A stretch of 5,348 nucleotides of DNA from Gracilibacteraceae bacterium (GTDB lineage Bacteria; Bacillota; Desulfitobacteriia; Desulfitobacteriales; Syntrophobotulaceae), in assembly GCA_031274335.1 (NCBI GenBank), contig JAISQG010000081.1:1-5348 (forward strand). Direction: 5' to 3'. Shown here in pieces: positions 1-5,348 of this stretch (positions are counted from its first letter, which is position 1; every line of letters begins with the position of its first letter). The notes under the pieces were generated by a model. The model did not search any database, had not been told where the DNA came from, and saw nothing but the letters and a program-made list of their open reading frames with translations. A program made the position numbers and the translations under genes.

Positions 1-1
1 C

Positions 2-1102
2 AGGGGGATAGAGGTTCACGCGGCGGCGTCCGGGGAGGCGGCGGATTTGCCGGTGGGAGCGGCGGATGCCGTTTGGACGGTGCCATTGGTCAAAAGCATG
101 ACCGCGGCGCGCAACTGGCGCGCCGCGTTGCGGTTTTACCGTTTGTTGCGGAGGGAGAGTTACGCGCTCGTGAGCGCGCATACTTCGCTGGCGGCCTTTT
201 TTCTGCGCCTGGCGGCTATGGGGCCGGGGCTGGGAAGGCTCCGGGTGATGAATACCGTGCACGGGTATTTATTTGCGGCGGAGGATCGCTCCGCCGCCGG
301 CCGGTCCAAGACGAGGGCAGAAAGTCGGCCGGCCAGGGACGCGCTGTTGCGGGCGGCGGAGCGATTGACGGCGCGCCGCACCGACTGGCTTTTGCTGATG
401 AACAGGGACGACTATGAATACGCGGCGGCGCGGCGCCTGGGCCGGGAACCGCGCCTGATCCTCGGCATGGGCGTGGATTTGGCGCGTTTCCCGCCCACCT
501 CCGCCGCGGAGCGGGAGCGGGAGCGGGCCGCCCTGGGCCTCGGCCCGGCCGACCTGGCGCTGGTTTATGCGGCTGAGTTTTCACCGCGCAAAAACCAGCG
601 CCAGGCGGTGCGGGCGCTGGCGCTCCTGACGCGGGAGCGCCCGGCGCTCGCGTGGCGGCTGTTTCTGCCCGGCGACGGAGAGGAAGCAGCCGCCTGCCGG
701 GCCGAGGCCCGGGCGGCGGGGCTGGAGGCCAGGGTGGTTTTCCCGGGTTATGTGCGGGATGTCCTCCCCTTTTACCGGGCGGCGGATATGGTTATATCCA
801 CCAGCCTGAGCGAAGGGCTGCCGTTTCACCTGACGGAAGCGATGTCCACGGGCCTGCCGGCTCTGGCATCAAACGCGCGGGGGCACCGGGAGCTTGTCGT
901 GCCGGGAGTGACGGGGGAGATTTTTCCGGCCGGAGACGCGGCGGCCCTGGCCGCGCTTATCGCGGACCTGGCGCCGGACGCGCCGCGCCGGGCGAGGCTG
1001 GGCGAACAGGCGCGGGCGCGGGCCGCGCTTTTCGGCCTGGAGGCCGCCTACCCGGTTATCACGGGCATTTACGATGATATTCTAAAAGATTTGACCTGCT
1101 GA
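2..1102 (+). CDS. GT4-family glycosyltransferase, exopolysaccharide/capsule type (5' partial)
   Basis: Probable cytosolic or membrane-peripheral transferase adding a sugar from a nucleotide-sugar donor to a lipid-linked or polysaccharide acceptor; exact sugars cannot be read from sequence. Counting from the codon at position 2, an N-terminal Rossmann half runs to about residue 165. It has the GIEVHAAA strand, SAHTSLAAFFLRLAA (near residues 58-72) and NTVHGY (84-89), which match the 'EVHVAA', 'HTP..A...R' and 'TAHGF' blocks of EpsD-like enzymes as I recall them. ILGMGVDLARF marks the inter-domain switch. The C-terminal donor domain has FSPRKNQ (basic residues expected at the donor phosphates), VFPGYVRDV, and the GT4 E-x7-E motif in SEGLPFHLTEAMSTGLP (E271 and E279), then GHRELV. 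The frame is open to the left edge, so the TTG at 47 is not taken as the start; family alignment suggests some 25-30 residues are missing. The gene is strikingly GC-rich compared with groESL. It ends TGA with no clear terminator before the groESL promoter. Family is confident, specificity unknown. Confidence 0.9.
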   Translation, partial: RGIEVHAAASGEAADLPVGAADAVWTVPLVKSMTAARNWRAALRFYRLLRRESYALVSAHTSLAAFFLRLAAMGPGLGRLRVMNTVHGYLFAAEDRSAAGRSKTRAESRPARDALLRAAERLTARRTDWLLLMNRDDYEYAAARRLGREPRLILGMGVDLARFPPTSAAERERERAALGLGPADLALVYAAEFSPRKNQRQAVRALALLTRERPALAWRLFLPGDGEEAAACRAEARAAGLEARVVFPGYVRDVLPFYRAADMVISTSLSEGLPFHLTEAMSTGLPALASNARGHRELVVPGVTGEIFPAGDAAALAALIADLAPDAPRRARLGEQARARAALFGLEAAYPVITGIYDDILKDLTC

Positions 1103-1140
1103 AAAAGGCGAAAAACAACGAAATAAGGAGCAATAGAGAG

Positions 1141-1224
1141 ATATTTGGCGATAAACCCGAGTAAAACAGAAAAACAGGTGATATCTGCGGATAAACGGGA
1201 TTGCAAATCTCCGGATAAAGGAAT
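1141..1224 (+). repeat. Three imperfect 20-nt direct repeats centred on GATAAA
   Basis: The copies are 1141-1160 (ATATTTGGCGATAAACCCGA), 1181-1200 (ATATCTGCGGATAAACGGGA) and 1205-1224 (AAATCTCCGGATAAAGGAAT). By eye, copies one and two agree at 15 of 20 positions and copies two and three at 14 of 20; copies two and three share TCT-S-CGGATAAA. Start-to-start spacings are 40 and 24 bases. The third copy lies across the -35 element and the spacer of the groESL promoter. This could be a site for an unknown regulator, a remnant of local duplication, or chance in AT-rich DNA. Confidence 0.45.
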
Positions 1225-1229
1225 ATCAT
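1201..1229 (+). promoter_or_regulatory. Sigma-A-type promoter of the groESL operon
   Basis: TTGCAA at 1201-1206 (4 of 6 matches to TTGACA) is followed after exactly 17 bases by TATCAT at 1224-1229 (5 of 6 matches to TATAAT). Transcription would start near 1235-1238, putting the CIRCE operator at the very start of the transcript, the usual arrangement for HrcA-controlled groESL operons in Firmicutes. The start site is inferred. Confidence 0.75.
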
Positions 1230-1241
1230 ACAAGAAGAATG

Positions 1242-1268
1242 TTAGCACTCGTTAAAGGTGAGTGCTGA
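1242..1268 (+). promoter_or_regulatory. CIRCE operator (HrcA binding site)
   Basis: TTAGCACTC (1242-1250), a 9-base spacer, then GAGTGCTGA (1260-1268). This matches the CIRCE consensus TTAGCACTC-N9-GAGTGCTAA at 17 of 18 arm positions; the only change is A to G in the right arm. An extra G:C pair (1241/1269) extends the palindrome. The repressor HrcA binds CIRCE under normal conditions and releases it on heat stress or when GroEL is occupied by unfolded protein. Placed just downstream of the predicted start site, it should block initiation when bound and would form a stem-loop in the 5' UTR when transcribed. hrcA itself is not in the window. Confidence 0.96.
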
Positions 1269-1292
1269 CAACGAGAGACGAACTTCATTTTC

Positions 1293-1300
1293 AAGGAGGG
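1293..1300 (+). promoter_or_regulatory. Ribosome binding site of groES
   Basis: AAGGAGGG lies 10 bases before the ATG at 1311, a near-perfect complement to the 16S rRNA 3' end. It fixes the groES start. Confidence 0.9.
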
Positions 1301-1310
1301 AACCAAGTTT

Positions 1311-1601
1311 ATGAAACTCAGACCGTTAGGTGACCGCGTGATCATCAAGGCCGTGGAAAAGGAAGAAAAAAGCAAGGGCGGCATCATCATGCCTGACACG
1401 GCGAAGGAAAAGCCTCTTGAGGGCGAGATTATTGCCGTTGGCCCGGGAAAATTCGACGACGACGGCAAGCGGCTGCCCATGGATCTCAAGGTGGGCGACA
1501 AAGTGATTTACTCCAAGTATTCCGGCACGGAAATCAAGTTTGACGGCGAGGAATACCTGATTCTGCGCGAAAGCGATGTTCAGGCCGTTGTGGAAAAATG
1601 A
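1311..1601 (+). CDS. groES: GroES, 10-kDa co-chaperonin
   Basis: Co-chaperonin that forms the heptameric lid of the GroEL chamber in the cytosol, closing it over bound substrate in the ATP-driven folding cycle. The 96-residue length is normal. It opens with the typical [13 protein letters not shown] strand, then the flexible mobile loop (about residues 16-35) with G24-I25-I26-M27-P28, the hydrophobic tripeptide that docks on the GroEL apical domain. The roof and core follow: GEIIAVGPG (38-46), the acidic [17 protein letters not shown] block, and the C-terminal strand [13 protein letters not shown] that packs between subunits. The ATG is supported by the strong upstream ribosome binding site. 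It is the first gene of the groESL operon, 49 bases before groEL, and is expected to be HrcA/CIRCE-controlled. Nothing unusual was seen. Confidence 0.98.
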   Translation: MKLRPLGDRVIIKAVEKEEKSKGGIIMPDTAKEKPLEGEIIAVGPGKFDDDGKRLPMDLKVGDKVIYSKYSGTEIKFDGEEYLILRESDVQAVVEK

Positions 1602-1613
1602 GTCCCGCGGGAC
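1602..1613. repeat. 12-bp perfect palindrome in the groES-groEL spacer
   Basis: GTCCCGCGGGAC begins at the base after the groES stop codon and is its own reverse complement. In RNA it could fold at most into a 4-bp stem with a CGCG loop. No T-run follows, so it is not a terminator. Its role, if any, is unknown. Confidence 0.6.
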
Positions 1614-1633
1614 AAGGCAAAGTTTAACAAACT

Positions 1634-3285
<1,652 letters not shown>

Positions 3286-3323
3286 GCAACCTGCATGGTT
3301 TCCGAATGATAGATTAAATTAAT

Positions 3324-3371
3324 AAGGAAGCGCCCATGAGATCACTGAACTCAAGGGTGCTTCCTTTTTTT
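3324..3371 (+). terminator. Rho-independent terminator of groESL, possibly bidirectional
   Basis: AAGGAAGCGCCC (3324-3335) pairs with GGGTGCTTCCTT (3355-3366) over 12 base pairs with one G-U wobble. An inner stem TGAG/CTCA (3337-3340 with 3350-3353) continues beyond an A-A mismatch and closes a 9-base loop. A run of T follows through 3371. It lies 39 bases after the groEL stop. On the minus strand the same hairpin sits 40 bases past the stop of the convergent surface-protein gene and is followed by the moderately T-rich ATTAATTTAATCT, so it may end both transcripts, less efficiently on that side. Confidence 0.93.
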
Positions 3372-3405
3372 CGGCTATTGGATTTGTGTCAGCGAGCCGT
3401 CAAAA

Positions 3406-5348
3406 CTATTTCCCAGGGCCGCCAAAACCGTAAATTCTGGTTTCCGGCTTCGCCGGGCCGAAGTCCAGGCTTTCCGGGTCATTTTCCGGCGCGAGCAGGA
3501 TGACCGACTTGGTCTTGGCCGCGAGGGCCGAGCCGGTCAGCGCGTCCACGAGGGTGACGCCGTTCGCGAAATACAGGTTTTCATACGCAAAGCTTAGGGC
3601 GTCGCGCACAGCGTAATTTGTGGCGTAGCGGTCGCTGCCGTAAAGCCTGGGCAGCCCGGCCACGTCCCGCACGAGCGCCGGGCCGCCGAGCGTGTAGCCG
3701 CCGAGGGAGGCGTCGCCGCTGAAGCTGGCGTCCGGCGCTGCGATCTGGATCACATAGCCGTTGGCCGCTGCGTAGGAAGCCGCAGAAACCGCGTCGGCGA
3801 TGGCGTCGTAGCCCACGACGAACGTGCCTTTCGGGTTGGTGATGCGTTCTTTAATCAGAGCGGCTGTTTCCACGCGATTCCGCCCCTGCAAAACGATGAT
3901 TTCCATTTGCGGGAAGCGTGCTTTAAGCTGGTCGGCCACGACCCGGCCAAGCGAGCCGACCACATAGGCTTTGCCCGCGCCAAGCCGCGCTATTTCCGCT
4001 AAAACGTCTTCCCGGATGGTGCTGTTCAACGCCAGCAGTATCGGGGCGTCCTCCTGTCCGGCCAACGGAGCCGCGGACAGGGCATCCATGCCGCCGGGGA
4101 CAAGGATCACGGTGTTCGCCGAAACCCAGCCGGCTTTGGCAATGGCGACGGATGTTCCCACCCGGTCCGCGCCGTAGATATAAGAGACGGGACTGCCGTC
4201 CTCAGCAGACGGATCGACCGCTGTCCGGCTCCCGTCGTCGCTGTCGCTCTGATAATATGGCGCCAAAACCGCGACATCGACCGGAATGTCGCTCACAGAA
4301 TTGTAATTGGCCGTGTCGCTTGGCGTGAACACCGCCATGAAGCTGTGCGTGCCCCTCTCCGCCAGCGTCACCGACCCGTTCTGCCAGGCAAAGCCCGCGA
4401 AAGCGCTCAAATCAATGCTTGACAGCGGCTGGCCCAGTCTGCCGCTCAGCCCCGTCGGGACTGTGTAATCCGGCATTGCTTTCTCTATGGCAAAATTCTG
4501 CGTTTTCTGGCCGGCGTAATTACCCTTGCCGCTTATCGTAACGCTGCCGCCGCCCGCAACGCCGATGTTTTCGCCCCATGCCGCAAGCTGCCAGTCCTCA
4601 TCCGTGATCGCCGCGCCTTCGTCCGACACGGCAAATTCCGGCTTGAGTTGCCCGCCCGTGTAGACTGTGCCGCCCGTGATCCCGATGAACGCCTCCGAGA
4701 TGTCACGCGGCTCTATGATTATTTCCAGCGGCGCGCTCGAAGTCGGGTTGTAGTTCTCGTCGCCCTCCTTATGCGCCGTGACTTCGGCGCTGCCCGCGCC
4801 GAGAATCGTCACTTCGCCGCTTGGCGAGACCGACAGCGTATCGTTGTCCGGCGCGGAAAACGTGACTGCGCCTTCGCCGCTGCCGCCGGCGGCGGACAGA
4901 GCAAAACCACCGCTGCCCCATGCTTGTGCGCCGGGGCTGTCCATCGTCAGCGCGGCCTGCGCAGCTTTCGTGATATCATAATTATCCAGAATATTCTGGC
5001 TTTCGTTGTGATTGTCGTCGCCGGAGTATATCGCGGTGAAATTGTACTCGCCTACGGATAAATCGGTCAGCGACGTCTCCGCCCGGCCGCCCGATACGTT
5101 TTTGGGTTCGCCGTTTTGGGCTGGACCGTTCCAAAATGTCACGGTTCCCGCGGGATTAAAGCCGCCGTTGATCGCCGCCGTCAGCGTAACGATGTCGCCA
5201 TAGGCGGCATCCCCGCCGGGCACGGCGGTGAGCGTCACGGTCGTATCTGCTTTTGCGATGTCAAAATCCCGCGTTGCCGTGCCCGTGTAATTGCCTTTGC
5301 CCGTCACGGTCACGCTGCCACCGCCCGGCCCGGCCAGGATATTGTCGC
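3406..5348 (-). CDS. Modular surface protein with Ig-like repeats and three C-terminal CWB2 wall-binding repeats (5' partial)
   Basis: Probable secreted protein held non-covalently on the cell wall; in Clostridioides difficile Cwp proteins, three CWB2 repeats bind an anionic wall polymer. About 646 residues are visible. The frame is open to the right edge, so the GTG at 5313 is internal and the signal peptide lies outside. Numbering from that GTG: end of a TGKGNY module (to 22), a Big_3/5-like Ig module (23-117), a further Ig-like module (118-202), a second TGKGNY module (203-280), a module ending TPSDTANYNSV (281-351), an acidic/Ser linker (352-376), then CWB2 repeats near 379-459, 475-548 and 557-635. 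The repeat starts IYGADRVGTS, LQGRNRVETA and LYGSDRYATN match the CWB2 'R..G.dRY.TA' opening. No LPxTG sorting motif or C-terminal membrane anchor is present, consistent with CWB2 anchoring. It ends TAG and converges on groESL. The role of the missing N-terminal part (adhesin, enzyme or S-layer) cannot be told. Confidence 0.88.
   Translation of the reverse strand, partial: DNILAGPGGGSVTVTGKGNYTGTATRDFDIAKADTTVTLTAVPGGDAAYGDIVTLTAAINGGFNPAGTVTFWNGPAQNGEPKNVSGGRAETSLTDLSVGEYNFTAIYSGDDNHNESQNILDNYDITKAAQAALTMDSPGAQAWGSGGFALSAAGGSGEGAVTFSAPDNDTLSVSPSGEVTILGAGSAEVTAHKEGDENYNPTSSAPLEIIIEPRDISEAFIGITGGTVYTGGQLKPEFAVSDEGAAITDEDWQLAAWGENIGVAGGGSVTISGKGNYAGQKTQNFAIEKAMPDYTVPTGLSGRLGQPLSSIDLSAFAGFAWQNGSVTLAERGTHSFMAVFTPSDTANYNSVSDIPVDVAVLAPYYQSDSDDGSRTAVDPSAEDGSPVSYIYGADRVGTSVAIAKAGWVSANTVILVPGGMDALSAAPLAGQEDAPILLALNSTIREDVLAEIARLGAGKAYVVGSLGRVVADQLKARFPQMEIIVLQGRNRVETAALIKERITNPKGTFVVGYDAIADAVSAASYAAANGYVIQIAAPDASFSGDASLGGYTLGGPALVRDVAGLPRLYGSDRYATNYAVRDALSFAYENLYFANGVTLVDALTGSALAAKTKSVILLAPENDPESLDFGPAKPETRIYGFGGPGK
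3409..4179 (-). repeat. Triple CWB2 cell-wall-binding region
   Basis: Three homologous segments: 3937-4179 (IYGADRVGTS start, GGMDALSAAPLA, APILLAL, AYVVGSLGRV), 3670-3891 (LQGRNRVETA start, DAIADAVSAASYAA, then YTLGGPALV) and 3409-3645 (LYGSDRYATN start, NGVTLVDALTGSALAA, SVILLAPEN, TRIYGFGGPGK). Each carries parts of the family pattern of an opening Arg/Asp-Arg motif, a 'G..DALS...lA' helix and a hydrophobic 'PILL' strand. The first copy is closest to consensus; the middle one is the most divergent, with R-N-R for D-R-Y and no PILL strand. Three copies is the usual functional number in Clostridial wall proteins. Boundaries are approximate. Confidence 0.82.
4477..4572 (-). repeat. TGKGNY module motif, copy 2
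   Basis: Encodes the segment from ENIGVAGGGSVT through ISGKGNYAG to NFAIEKA. It aligns with the partial copy at the right edge (5248-5346) at about 19 of 32 residues, and follows a 'tYTG..lkP.f.V.D' block (about 4580-4690) typical of this Firmicutes surface-repeat module. Confidence 0.75.
5248..5346 (-). repeat. TGKGNY module motif, copy 1 (cut by window edge)
   Basis: Encodes the segment from DNILAGPGGGSVT through VTGKGNYTG to DFDIAKA; homologous to 4477-4572. The first part of this module lies beyond the right edge, which shows that the coding frame continues there. Confidence 0.75.

Larger units (their letters stand above)
1103..1310. other. Intergenic control region between glycosyltransferase and groES
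   Basis: This 208-base stretch is visibly AT-richer than either flank. It contains, in order, an A-rich segment after the glycosyltransferase stop, an isolated AGGAG-like stretch (TAAGGAG, 1124-1130) with no convincing gene behind it, three imperfect GGATAAA-type repeats (1141-1224), a sigma-A-like promoter (1201-1229), the CIRCE operator (1242-1268) and the groES ribosome binding site. No hairpin with a T-run was found that would end transcription of the glycosyltransferase gene. Confidence 0.8.

Noticed and set aside
47..49. TTG at 47 as the start of the glycosyltransferase
   Set aside because: The frame is open to position 2 and the upstream residues (GIEVHAAA) fit the family's first conserved block; no ribosome binding site precedes this TTG.
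216..584. Minus-strand Pro/Arg-rich frame opposite the glycosyltransferase
   Set aside because: Low-complexity composition typical of the antisense of a GC-rich gene, with no domain or start signal.
1091..1126. TTGACC at the glycosyltransferase 3' end as a -35 box of another promoter
   Set aside because: No -10-like hexamer is found at 16-18 bases downstream; the TTGCAA-N17-TATCAT pair at 1201-1229 is far better.
1145..1255. A 36-codon TTG-initiated frame in the groES leader, with TAAGGAG at 1124-1130
   Set aside because: The spacing to the TTG (14 bases) is poor, and the frame runs through the promoter and half of CIRCE, which explain the sequence better; the encoded Lys/Ser-rich peptide matches nothing I recognise.
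3372..3399. Possible second hairpin CGGCT/AGCCG after the terminator
   Set aside because: Only 5 base pairs with an 18-base loop; likely chance, and the 3324-3371 hairpin already explains termination.
5311..5313. GTG at 5313 as the start of the surface protein
   Set aside because: The frame continues to the window edge, and the residues upstream (DNILAGPGGGS) are homologous to the second internal copy of the same module, so the start lies outside.

Overview
The window looks like chromosomal DNA of a fairly GC-rich member of the Firmicutes (Bacillota), tentatively a Negativicute or related Clostridium-class anaerobe. This rests on four observations: a groES-groEL operon behind a CIRCE operator, strong AGGAGG-type ribosome binding sites, a GroEL apical stretch (YMVTDTEKM) that resembles Negativicutes chaperonins as I remember them, and a convergent gene for a surface protein with C-terminal CWB2-type cell-wall-binding repeats. 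The lineage call is an inference from remembered family features, not from a search.

Layout, left to right. (1) Positions 2-1102 (+) are the 3' part of a GT4-family glycosyltransferase gene of the exopolysaccharide/capsule type. The reading frame is open to the left edge and probably lacks only a few tens of N-terminal residues. (2) Positions 1103-1310 are an AT-richer control region. It holds three imperfect copies of a GGATAAA-centred repeat, a sigma-A-like promoter (TTGCAA-N17-TATCAT) and a CIRCE inverted repeat just after the expected transcription start. (3) groES (1311-1601) and groEL (1651-3285) form a canonical heat-shock chaperonin operon. Both have clear ribosome binding sites, and the GroEL tail is the usual Gly-Gly-Met repeat. 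(4) A strong hairpin plus T-tract at 3324-3371 ends the operon and could also serve the convergent gene. (5) Positions 3406-5348 (-) are the C-terminal part, about 646 residues, of a modular surface protein. Several Ig-like/bacterial repeat modules are followed by an acidic-serine linker and three CWB2 repeats. Its N-terminus lies beyond the right edge.

Functionally, GroES and GroEL work together as the cytosolic folding chamber, and their transcription is expected to be repressed by HrcA at CIRCE. The flanking genes concern the cell envelope (sugar-polymer synthesis on one side, a wall-anchored surface protein on the other), and nothing in the sequence ties them to the chaperonin beyond adjacency. 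I see no mobile element, CRISPR array, tRNA or rRNA. I found no convincing new biological system. The least explained element is the triple repeat upstream of the groESL promoter.
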